Shown here one piece after another: positions 38,390-47,752 of a stretch of DNA of 62,656 nucleotides. Under the pieces are notes generated by a model that worked only from the letters and a program-made list of their open reading frames with translations, did no database searches and was not told the origin of the DNA. The stretch's first letter is position 1. The number at the start of each line of letters is the position of its first letter. Source of the DNA: Stentor roeselii. Its lineage: Eukaryota > Ciliophora > Heterotrichea > Heterotrichida > Stentoridae. Location: contig RSEH01000271.1 in assembly GCA_006503475.1 (NCBI GenBank), positions 1 through 62,656 on the forward strand, given 5' to 3'. A program made the translations under genes and the position numbers.

Positions 38390-40512
38390 ATGGAATTTAT
38401 AAAAATGAATTGTGAAATTTGCAGCCAGCAAGCATCATTCTTGTGCCACTGCTCCAGGATCTACCTCTGCCCTGCTCACTTCGGCCAGCACTTTATGACT
38501 GAAGGAAATCATAATTTCGAACGACGAATTATATCTCTAGAGCCCTTTGAAAATTCTATGCTAAAAAAAGAGCTCTGTCAAAGAATTAATTCATTGAAAG
38601 TCCTTGAATCAAAACTAATTCTTCAAACAAAAAAAACAAAAAAAATAATAAAACAATTAGAAGCCTTACACAGCTTAACTTTAAAAAATATAAATAAATT
38701 ACCAAAAGAATATGAAGAAATCCTTATAAAAACCAACTTTCCTTCATCAGAGATCGATTAAATCAGAAACATGATCAAAACTGATTTAATTCTTACTCAA
38801 CCAAATCCAAATAACCTTTTGAGTAGTATTCAAAATTTCTCAGAACTTTATCAATTTCGAACTTGACTCTGTTAAAGAAAGAACTTCTGCATATAAAAAA
38901 TATCTTCAATCTCACAATGGAGGCTTTGTCTGTTTGGCTGTTTCGAGTGATGGGAATAATCTCGTAACTGGGTCTCAAGATACTAGTATCAGGGTGTGGG
39001 ATCTCAGGAAGTTAAAACAAGTAGCATGCTATATTGAGCATAGTTCTGATGTTCGGTGCTTGGCCTTATCTAATGATTTTTGTTCTGCTATTAGTGGATC
39101 TGATGATAGGACTGTGATCCTATGGAATTTAAAAGAAAATGCTCAAAAAAAGTACTTTCATTACATTCTCATGCTGTTTTAAGGGTATCTTTCAGTATTG
39201 ATGAAAAGTTAATCATTTCTGGAAGTTTTGGAAAGGAAATTATTTTATGGAATATAGAGTTTAACTATCTTTTCAAAAAGATAATCACGAATAATCCAAT
39301 TCGTTCTGGTTTGGTATTTTCTCATAATCAGTATTTGTGTGCTGCTCAAAATTATATCGAAATTTGGGATTTAATTCCTTTCATACCATTCAATCAATCA
39401 AAGCACACAATAATAAAATCAATTCAATAGAAACAACAAAAAATAAAAAATTTATCATTACAGGATCTGATGACTCTCTTGTAAAAATCTGGAATAGTGA
39501 GACTTTGACAATTTATGCCTCGCATTCAGAACACACAGATGCAGTCTGGTCAATTTCAGTGACCCCAAACGACGAAGAGATAATTTCAGGTTCCCATGAT
39601 AATATATTAATTTTTGGAGTATAAGATCAAAAACAACTCTTCATAAACTCAACTTTCACAGCGACATTATTTTCGGAATAAAATCTAAAAACGATCGAAT
39701 CTTTACAGTTTCTCGTGACAGAAGAATAGGCATAACAAAATTATCTTCTAAACAGCTAGAATCTTATTTAACTTTGAAGCCATTTCGAGTAGGTTGTGAA
39801 ATAATCAAAGGAACTCTTATTGCCTCAGGAAGTTTGAATGATGTCTTGATGTGCGACATTATCCGAAATTCCGAAGAAACAGTTCTTAAAGGTCACCTCA
39901 ACCTAGTCTATCAAATCCGCCTCTCTTCCAAAAATGAATTTTTAATCAGCAGTGCAAGTGAAAATCAAAACAATTTAATTGTGTGGGATCTTAAATTGAA
40001 ATCAATCAAATCTTTTCTAATAGGCCATGAAGGTTCAGTTTTTTGTGTTGATATTTCAAGTGATGACTTAAACGCGTTATCTGGAGATCAATGTGGAGAA
40101 GTTATTCTTTGGAATTTGAAAAATTTTACCCAAGATATTGTTTTCGTTAGACATATTGGGCAAGTTTTTTCGGTCAAGTTCACAAAGAAGAAAACCTTTG
40201 CAGTTTCAGCTGGTAAGGATCAACATGTTCTAATTTGGGACCTAAAAAGGAAAAAACTGCAGGCAAGATTATCAGGGCATTATTGTTACATTGGTCTAGT
40301 GCTGATAACCAGAGGTGATAAATATTATTTGAAATAAATATTTATAGATTTAAGATAAATATATTGTCTCTGCGGATTATCAAGATGGAATTCGTATTTG
40401 GAATATTGATCAAATAAAGCAGGTACATAATTTCAGAAATATGGAAAAGTCTAAACGGTGGCTGGATGAAAATTTAGAGCTGAAGGGGCAGCTAATTAGA
40501 TTTTTACATTAG
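38390..40512 (+). pseudogene. B-box / WD40-repeat pseudogene
   Basis: The 5' end codes for a Cys/His-rich B-box-like domain (MNCEICSQQASFLCHC, then LCPAHFGQHF) and a coiled coil. WD40 repeats follow (VSSDGNNLVTGSQDTSIRVW, later FIITGSDDSLVKIWN). The frame is broken by a TAA at 38759-38761 and at least five frameshifts, near 38860, 39150, 39390, 39600 and 40340. The one near 39150 falls in a run of seven A. The last WD40 blade (VSADYQDGIRIWNI) is followed by a TAG at 40510-40512. None of the breaks fits the 15-nt intron consensus. Sequencing error could explain one or two of them, but not all. Confidence 0.78.
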
Positions 40513-41294
40513 ATTAGCTAAGTATCCTTATTATTAGATTCAAAATCAATAAAACCTGTATGAACCAGAATATTTTATATTGGCTTTAAATGTATATATT
40601 ATGGTAACTGGTGATAAATGGTTCAAGATTTAATTTAAGCTGTAATATAAATTTGAACTAAGATTATTCCATCACGAAATTTAACTTATGAATTGATTGG
40701 GTTACTTAAAGGTTATATTATTACAATTAAGCGGTAATTTTTTACACAATTATTTAGAATTGATATCATTTTATTCCCAAATTTTTATCGGTTTATTTCT
40801 GAGGTGATTTTTAATGATAATCTTATGCATCAATTAGAACTGCTATTTTTTCTAAAGCCTTCAATCCATAAATATAAAATACTCATAAATCAAATTTGAT
40901 ATTGGTATTTATATTTAGTGATAATTAATTTAGTAAATAAAAGCACATATTAAAAACTCATTTAAATCCAGTTATCATCAAATTTCTGATTATTGGCTAT
41001 AATATAATTTATCTTGTATTAAGAACATAACATAAGGATAGCAAATCAATCACTTTAGGTGTCATATGAATTAAGTTATGCTTTTTTGCTGTTAGTCTTC
41101 GTACTTAATCACCTAAACTCAATTTACTGAATAAAGTATTAAAGATTATATAAGTTAATTATAAATGATAGCTAATGATTTTTTTATTGATTTGATATGA
41201 AGAATACCTGCTTTTATAATCTAAATTCGACAGAGAATTTATAACAAATCCTTATCATTTTTCTGATTTTAAAGACTCTATACTATTTTCTTAC
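40513..41294. other. AT-rich spacer, possible further WD40 debris
   Basis: About 780 bases without a gene. Around 40595-40730 one frame gives a weak propeller-like phrase (MVTGDKWFKI) with several stops. It may be an extension of the pseudogene to its left. Otherwise nothing recognised. Confidence 0.4.
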
Positions 41295-44072
41295 TTAATC
41301 TATAATTGAACTTGAAATAGTCTCAGTAATTTCTCTCTCTACAAACTTGATAAGTTGATAAAAATATAAACGCTCTTCAGATTCGCATAGCATATTTCGG
41401 AGTATACTTTTTAGCCAATGCAAATTAATCCTATCTAGTTCTTCAATGTATGATTCTATATTTCGCTTTATTTCTCTAATATTCTTTAAATGAGCTAACT
41501 GAAGAAGAACTAAACCTAATGAGAAGACATCACATTTTTCGGGATCTATTACTGCACTTTTTTTTTCTTCTTCAGGAGACTTATATTCTTTAGATAATCT
41601 TGGCAGTAAATTGATTTCAGATTCATACCAATTATCATTTATTTTGATTGCTGCAAAGATAAAATCAGTAATTCCAATATTATAATTTTCATCAATTAGT
41701 AATGATAGTGAACTAATAGAACGATGGAGAATATTTTGACTTGCTAAAAATGCAAAAGATTCAACTAAACCTTTAACAATTATTGCTAATTGTGAATTTG
41801 GAAGTTCAAATTCACCTTTAGATTTTAGATGCTTCAATTCATTCATTATATCAAAAAGGGTCATATCATAATTGTTGATAACTATTAAAAAATCATTTCC
41901 TGATTTTACTGAACCAAAATATTCGCAAAAACAATTTTGGGGGTTTCTTGAAGTATTGAGAAGTTCATAGCACTTTGCTTCTTTTTCAAATTCTAATTCA
42001 ATTGTTTTTATAAGATCTTTACTTAAATTTTCATTAAATGTATATTTCTTTACAAGTACTTTTCTTGTAGAGTAAATTGATTCGAAGATTTTTATGCTAT
42101 AATATTTACTATTGATCGTTTTATTTAAATTATTTTCTGAAAGTTCTTGAATATTAATGAACGTTTTCATTTCAAATACATTCCAAGGGTTAAAATTACT
42201 AATCTTTATATTTTCAAACTCTCTTATTTTTTTTAGTTGTTTTAATGAAATCTCTATTTTTTTCTTTGTATCAAATTCACTAATCGAATCAACCAAAAAC
42301 ATCATAATCTGAATATCATATTTTCCTTCAATATCAATTCTTATATTTTCGTTTTTAGAATAATATTTTGTAATGATTCTGCTCGCATCATCATTTAGAT
42401 GCAGAAGTTTATAATTCAATTTTGTAAATTTAATAAGGTATGTAGATATGTCAAGAGCTATCTTCATTTCTTTATTTCTGTTGAATTTTAGTAGATATTT
42501 ACTAATAATTATTGATAGTTGCTCTTCAATTTTTATTTTACCTAGATTATATTTATGATAGTAATCACAAATTAATATCGCTACTTTTGCATCTTTATAT
42601 AGTAATTCAAGATCTTCTCTTTGAATTATGCAACTTAAAAGATTTTCATGTAGAATAAATAGCAATTTGTTAAAAAAGTTTATCTTCAATATCATCTCTT
42701 CGTAAATAGCTATAAGATATTTTTCATTCTCAGTAAAAAATACACCTTTAAGTTTGGAGGTATTATAACTTAAAATAAAATGTACTTTATCATCTGGATT
42801 TGGATGATAAACAATAATTTCATTATCATTATATCTAATTTTAAATAATCTATCTTTGGAATATATAGGGTTTTGAGTAATTGACTGCATTTTATAGTGT
42901 AGAGTTTTCATCCAGTTTCTAAAATGAATACTATTTGTTCCTTGAGTATCATAATTCAAATTGAATTCTTTTTTGTTCTTTTTTATATTCCAGATTTTTA
43001 TTTTACCTATTCCATTAAAACAATCGGATGATACAATAGCCAGATAATTTCGGTCAGGAGAAAAAGAACAGCAGTTTACAGCTTGTCCATTAATAGTTAA
43101 ATATTCTTTTTGTTCTTTTATATTCCAGATTTTTATTTTACCTTTTTTGTATAAGTTATCAGATGATGCTGTAGCCAGATAATTTCCATCAGGAGAGAAA
43201 AAACAGCAATTTACCAAACCTGAATCATCTTTAAGAGTAAACTCTTCACTTTTCATTTTTATATTCCAAATCTTAACCTCTCCATATGATCCAGTTACCA
43301 GATAATTTCCATCAGGAGAGTAGGAACAGCAGCGTATCAAATCTAAATGTCCTTTTAAAGTGAATTCATCCCTTTTCTCTTGAATATTCCAGATTATTAT
43401 ATTGTTGTCTGATGATCCAGTGGCCAAAAAATTTCCATCAGGAGAGAAAGGGCAGCAATATACAATACTTAAATACATGTTAATAATAAATTCTACTGTT
43501 TTATCTTTTAGATTCCAGATTTTTAACTCTTCATATGATCCAGTTGCCAGATAATACCCATCAGGAGAATAACAACAGCAAAATACCCAATAAGAAAATT
43601 CATTCAGAGTAAATTCTTCCCTTCGCTCTTTTATATTCCATATTTTAACTAGCTCATATGATCCGGTTGCCAGATAGTTTCCATCAGGAGAGTAAGAACA
43701 GCAATTTACCAAATCTGAACTTTGATTCAAAGTAAACTCTACTCTTTGATCTTTAATACTCCAGATTATTATTTCACCACCTGAATAAAAGTTAACTGAT
43801 CCGGTTGCTAGATAATATCCATCAGGAGAATAAGAACAGCAATATGCCGAGCCAAAGTGTTCATAGAGAGTGAACTCTTCTCTATTATCTTTTATATTCC
43901 ATATTTTTATTTCAACACCTGAATAATAGTTAACTGATTCCGTTGCAAGATAATTTCCATAAGGAGAGTAAGAAAGGGAATATACCCAATCTGAATGTCC
44001 ATTCAATGCTAATTCTGATCTTTGCTCTTTAATATTCCATATATTAATCTTCTTGTATGATCCATGTGCCAC
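41295..44072 (-). CDS. WD40-repeat / pseudokinase protein, 3' part of a split locus
   Basis: A 925-codon frame from ATG 44072. It begins in the middle of a WD40 repeat, and the same frame continues upstream for 12 codons to a TAA, beyond which the next WD40 frame continues. About nine repeats follow (residues 1-400). A central helical region spans about 400-640. A kinase-like domain spans about 645-920. The strand lysine is present (KVLVKKY near 672). The catalytic loop reads ILHRSISS, losing the Asp, and DFG reads DFI, so catalysis is unlikely. The conserved DVFSLGLVLLQLAHL helix remains. If the TAA is real, this piece would need its own start in mid-repeat, which argues that 41295-46061 was built as one gene. 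Confidence 0.7.
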   Translation of the reverse strand: MAHGSYKKINIWNIKEQRSELALNGHSDWVYSLSYSPYGNYLATESVNYYSGVEIKIWNIKDNREEFTLYEHFGSAYCCSYSPDGYYLATGSVNFYSGGEIIIWSIKDQRVEFTLNQSSDLVNCCSYSPDGNYLATGSYELVKIWNIKERREEFTLNEFSYWVFCCCYSPDGYYLATGSYEELKIWNLKDKTVEFIINMYLSIVYCCPFSPDGNFLATGSSDNNIIIWNIQEKRDEFTLKGHLDLIRCCSYSPDGNYLVTGSYGEVKIWNIKMKSEEFTLKDDSGLVNCCFFSPDGNYLATASSDNLYKKGKIKIWNIKEQKEYLTINGQAVNCCSFSPDRNYLAIVSSDCFNGIGKIKIWNIKKNKKEFNLNYDTQGTNSIHFRNWMKTLHYKMQSITQNPIYSKDRLFKIRYNDNEIIVYHPNPDDKVHFILSYNTSKLKGVFFTENEKYLIAIYEEMILKINFFNKLLFILHENLLSCIIQREDLELLYKDAKVAILICDYYHKYNLGKIKIEEQLSIIISKYLLKFNRNKEMKIALDISTYLIKFTKLNYKLLHLNDDASRIITKYYSKNENIRIDIEGKYDIQIMMFLVDSISEFDTKKKIEISLKQLKKIREFENIKISNFNPWNVFEMKTFINIQELSENNLNKTINSKYYSIKIFESIYSTRKVLVKKYTFNENLSKDLIKTIELEFEKEAKCYELLNTSRNPQNCFCEYFGSVKSGNDFLIVINNYDMTLFDIMNELKHLKSKGEFELPNSQLAIIVKGLVESFAFLASQNILHRSISSLSLLIDENYNIGITDFIFAAIKINDNWYESEINLLPRLSKEYKSPEEEKKSAVIDPEKCDVFSLGLVLLQLAHLKNIREIKRNIESYIEELDRINLHWLKSILRNMLCESEERLYFYQLIKFVEREITETISSSIID

Positions 44073-45890
44073 ATAATTTCCATCAGGAGAATAAGAGTAG
44101 CTATTTTTTTATTCTGAATATTGTTCAAATATAAATTGTTCTCTTTGCTCTGCTATATTCCATATTTTAACCTCATATGATACAGTCGCCAGATAATTTC
44201 CATCAGGGGAAAAAGAACAATCATTTACCCAATGTGAATATTCATCACTAATAAATTCTGTTTTGTATTTTTTTATATTCCAGATTATTATTTTACCTTT
44301 CTTAGTAATTCTATCAGATGATCCAATTACCAGATAGTTTCCATCAGGAGAGTAAGAACAGCCATTTACCCAACCTAAACCTCCATTGAGAGTGAACTCA
44401 TTTATGCGTTCTTTAATATTCCAGATTTTTATTTCACCTCCTGAATATAAATTATATGATCCAGTTACTAAAAATTTTCCATCAGGAGAGTAAGAACAGC
44501 AATATACCCAACCAATGTTTATCATCACTTTAAACTCCTCTCTTTGATCTTTTATATTCCAGATTTTAAACCCTTCGAATGAACCAGTTGATAGATAATT
44601 CCCATCAGGAGCGTAAGAACAGCAATTGACCCATCCTGAATGTGCATGCAGAGTAAACTCCTCTCTTTGTTCTTGTATATTCCAGATTTTAACCTCCTTA
44701 TACGATCCAGTTGCCAGATAATTTCCATCAGCAGAGTAAGAACAGCAAATTACCAAACCTAAATGTCCATTAAGAGTAAATTCTTCTTTTTTATTATTTA
44801 AATTCCATATTTTAACCTGTTTATAAGATCCAGTAGCCAGATAATTTCCATAAGGAGAGTAAGAGCAGCAATTTACCGAACCTATATGCCCAGTTAGAGT
44901 GAACTCTTCTTGTTGATCGATTATGTTCCAGATTATAATCTTTTTGTCTCTTGATCCAGTCGCCAGATATTTTCCGTTAGGAGAGTAAGAACAGCAATAA
45001 AACCAACATGAACTATTGTCCTGTCTTAGAATATGGACTTGTTCTTTTATATTCCAGATTTTTACCTCATTTAGTGATTCAGTTACAAGATAGTTTCCAT
45101 CAGGAGAGAAACAACAGCAATTTGAATTTACTTTTAAAGTGAACTCCTCTTTTTGCTCTTGTAAATTCCATATTGTAACCTCATTATATGATCCAGTTAA
45201 GAGATAATTTCCGTCGGGAGAGTAGATGCAGAATTTTAAATAAAATGAATCTCCATTCAGAGTGAACTCTTCTCTTTTCTCATTTATATTCCAAATTTTT
45301 ATTTCACTTATTGAATATATATTTTTTATTATAGTCACAAGATAATTTCCATCAGGTGAGTAAGTACAGCAATTTACCGAACCTGAATAACCGCTCAAAA
45401 TGAATTCTAATATTTTTTCTTTTATATTCCAAATTTCAATATCCGCTGTTTTTGATCCGATTGCCAGATAATTTCCATCAGGAGAGTAAGAACAGCAATT
45501 AAAATAATTAGACTTCAGAGTGAACTCTTCTCTCTGCTCTTTTATATTCCAAATCATAATTTCATTTTTAGATAATATTTTTATTGATCCAGTGGCAAGA
45601 TAATTTCCATCAGAAGAGTATGAACAGTAATTTACCGAACATGAATAACCGTTTAGAGTTAACTCTAATATTTTATTTTTTATATTCCAGATTTCAAGAT
45701 ATTTTTCTTCTGATCCGATTGCCAGATAATTTCCATCAGGTGAGTAAGAACAGCAATTAAAGAAATGCCCCTCAAGAATGAACTCTTCTCTGTGCTCTTT
45801 TATATTCCAAATTTTAACGTTATTCGATACAATAGCCAGATAGTTTCCATCAGGTGAGTAAGAAAAGCATTTTACATTGTTTAAATGTTT
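42935..45890 (-). repeat. Array of about 23 near-alike WD40-coding repeats
   Basis: Direct repeats of roughly 120-140 bases each code for one WD40 blade. On the plus strand each unit contains variants of TTTCCATCAGGAGAG and a string like TATTCCAGATTTT. The units differ mainly in length between these two blocks and in the stretch after them. Close DNA similarity across blades points to recent internal duplication or gene conversion. Confidence 0.85.
44109..44111 (-). other. In-frame TAA breaking the WD40 locus
   Basis: The codon sits exactly where repeats such as HSGW-VNCC have Trp. The next residues (KNSYSYSPDGNY) continue the repeat in the same frame and register. There is no GTA...AG sequence around it, so it is not an intron. 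It is either a recent nonsense mutation, a read-through site or an assembly error. Confidence 0.8.
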
Positions 45891-46061
45891 TTCCTCAAAG
45901 ATTATAATCGGCCATGAATATATTTGTGTGCTATATTCTGAATATCTTGAATAGTACTTATATAACTTCTTATTTGCTTTATCTTCTTCATCAATATTAT
46001 CCAATTCAGGAGTATTCAAATCTTCAGGCTTTTTTTTTGTTCGTGAACCAGAATTTCCCAT
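44109..46061 (-). CDS. N-myristoylated WD40-repeat protein, 5' part of a split locus
   Basis: A 650-codon frame from ATG 46061 (context AATAAATG). It starts MGNSGSRTKKK, a good N-myristoylation signal followed by basic residues, predicting membrane attachment. After about 65 residues, 14 WD40 repeats run to the stop. Each follows the frame CCSYSPDGNYLATGS, a variable gap, KIWNIKEQREEFTL, then a variable six-residue stretch. The repeats are unusually alike, also at the DNA level. Repeat 14 is cut by TAA right after QYSE, where other repeats carry the final W of a pattern like HSGW. The frame and repeat register continue unchanged past the stop. Confidence 0.75.
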   Translation of the reverse strand: MGNSGSRTKKKPEDLNTPELDNIDEEDKANKKLYKYYSRYSEYSTQIYSWPIIIFEEKHLNNVKCFSYSPDGNYLAIVSNNVKIWNIKEHREEFILEGHFFNCCSYSPDGNYLAIGSEEKYLEIWNIKNKILELTLNGYSCSVNYCSYSSDGNYLATGSIKILSKNEIMIWNIKEQREEFTLKSNYFNCCSYSPDGNYLAIGSKTADIEIWNIKEKILEFILSGYSGSVNCCTYSPDGNYLVTIIKNIYSISEIKIWNINEKREEFTLNGDSFYLKFCIYSPDGNYLLTGSYNEVTIWNLQEQKEEFTLKVNSNCCCFSPDGNYLVTESLNEVKIWNIKEQVHILRQDNSSCWFYCCSYSPNGKYLATGSRDKKIIIWNIIDQQEEFTLTGHIGSVNCCSYSPYGNYLATGSYKQVKIWNLNNKKEEFTLNGHLGLVICCSYSADGNYLATGSYKEVKIWNIQEQREEFTLHAHSGWVNCCSYAPDGNYLSTGSFEGFKIWNIKDQREEFKVMINIGWVYCCSYSPDGKFLVTGSYNLYSGGEIKIWNIKERINEFTLNGGLGWVNGCSYSPDGNYLVIGSSDRITKKGKIIIWNIKKYKTEFISDEYSHWVNDCSFSPDGNYLATVSYEVKIWNIAEQREQFIFEQYSE

Positions 46062-46776
46062 TTATTAACTTTGATTCAAGCAAAAACTATCAGAGTATTT
46101 ACTTCAATCAAGAATTCAAATTTTCTGAATTTTTTTGAAATATTGGATAAAACTCTGCTAAAACAATCTAAGATTCTTTAAACTATGCTACTTGAAATAG
46201 GGAAACCTTTTCAATAAAATCTATTTAAGGAATTCACCAAAATTCCTTTGACACAATAGAAATACTTATTCTGAACAAAAGAATTTGAAAAACACAACAA
46301 ATTAATCATTAGTTAAGGAATCTCTTCGAGTGCTTCTATGAAACTTATCAAAAATAATTCTTAGCAAAGGATTAATTATTTTATAGATGTGTTTGAAGCA
46401 AAAGAAAAAGTTATTTATAAGCCTGATTATTACTCATCAAATAGAATCAGTGAGTGATATAAAAATCTGAGGAATAGACTATTATTTATTTAGCTTTACT
46501 TAACATTTCGCAGTTCAAATTCTAAATATTTGACTTAGATTTACTTAATTTAATCATCTTTTCATTATAATGTAATAGAAAAGTTTTAACCTTCGAATAG
46601 TATTATAAAATTTTCAATATAGTTAATCTGGTTCTATTCCGGATTGTTGTTTTTACATATTTAGCTCTTATAAATTTAACAATGAAAATGAATCACTGAA
46701 GAGGTCCACGAATTTTTTTCTTAGATATATTTCATTACGAATTATTGAATATCTCCATAGTCTAGAGCTATTTTTT
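46062..46776. other. AT-rich spacer
   Basis: About 715 bases upstream of the WD40 locus. No gene or clear relic seen. The first 15 bases hold the AATAAATG-type start context of the minus-strand WD40 gene. Confidence 0.5.
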
Positions 46777-47112
46777 ATTTGGTTTCTAATGATTTTAATA
46801 GGCTAAAGGTTGTATTGAGATTGTCTTTCGATGTTTTAATATTGAATATGCTTGCAACTTTTTGAAGACCGTTAGAATCTGCCAGCTGAGAGGATGTCTC
46901 CCAATGATTTTATTTTGGAGATGTTGTCCTTGTTTTTGATTGAGTCATCTAATACTGAGAAATCAAATAATATTGTCTCAGATGCTACCTGATCAGAAGT
47001 GGCAAGATTTGAACACATTATTAATAGACTCGGACCAGCTATTGCTTTGAAGATATTTAGAGTGACTTGTTTTTCCGTGATGACTTTGTATAGGATTTTC
47101 TCTCTTATGCGT
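46777..47112 (-). pseudogene. Relic of a helical-repeat protein
   Basis: On the minus strand about 78 codons read cleanly (RIREKILYKVITEKQVTLN, then LLIMCSNLATSDQVASET). After a frame change another 30 follow (NGLQKVASIF, LLKSLETK). The helix-helix spacing recalls armadillo/HEAT repeats. More protein-like text with stops extends upstream to about 47370. There is no start codon, and no intron fits. It is probably a dead gene. Confidence 0.4.
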
Positions 47113-47752
47113 TAAATATATTTCTTATTATAAGCCAAGTAACTATAGCAATTATTATTGGTGAGGGACTCGAGGATAGATGATATAATTATTATTTTAG
47201 AAGTTTTGTGATAGTTATTTTTATCTTAAAAATTATTGAAATATTGGTATTTTGGGACATAGTTCGCAAAGTCAACATGGAGTCTTTAAGCAAGGGATAG
47301 GTAGTTATTCTCTTTATATTTAAATCATGAAATGATGTCTGTGAAGCTTGCGGCAAAATTTCTGAGCCAATACATGCATAATACTGAATAATTATATTGT
47401 GAGTGAAGAAGATGATAACCTATTAGATTATGTATCATGCGAATTTAAATGATTGCAAAAATGTCTTAAATATGAGTTCCATTTACAATTATAAAATTCG
47501 TTTGGGTAAGTGTAAAATAAATAAAAGCTACACCCTGATAAGACCTTAGAATTTTCAAGAAAGATATTAAAGAATGACTCTATAAAATAATTAAGGTGCT
47601 TATTTCGATTCGGAAATTCATACAAGAACAAATATTCCAAATCAAAGTATACAAGAAAAATGAAAGACATATAAAAGATCAAACTTAATCTCAATATTCC
47701 AATTGCAAATCAAAACTTAATCCTTAAACAAATAAATTTTCATAAAAGATAA
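47113..47752. other. AT-rich spacer with possible upstream part of the relic
   Basis: At about 47130-47370 (minus strand) two frames are partly protein-like but interrupted; they may belong to the relic on the left. An 88-codon minus-strand frame at 47428-47694 is hydrophobic and AT-driven, and I do not accept it as a gene. The last bases lead into the receptor gene. Confidence 0.35.

Noticed and set aside
38759-40340. 15- or 16-nt introns rescuing the B-box/WD40 gene
   Set aside because: No GTA-N5-TA-N2-YAG sequence of suitable length lies at the breaks, and some frame changes need lengths other than 15 or 16.
44073-44111. An intron removing the TAA in the WD40 locus
   Set aside because: There is no GT near the stop on the coding strand, and the repeat register is already perfect with every base kept.
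42935-45890. A satellite or CRISPR-like array
   Set aside because: The units are protein-coding WD40 blades of varying length with an open frame; there are no uniform spacers.
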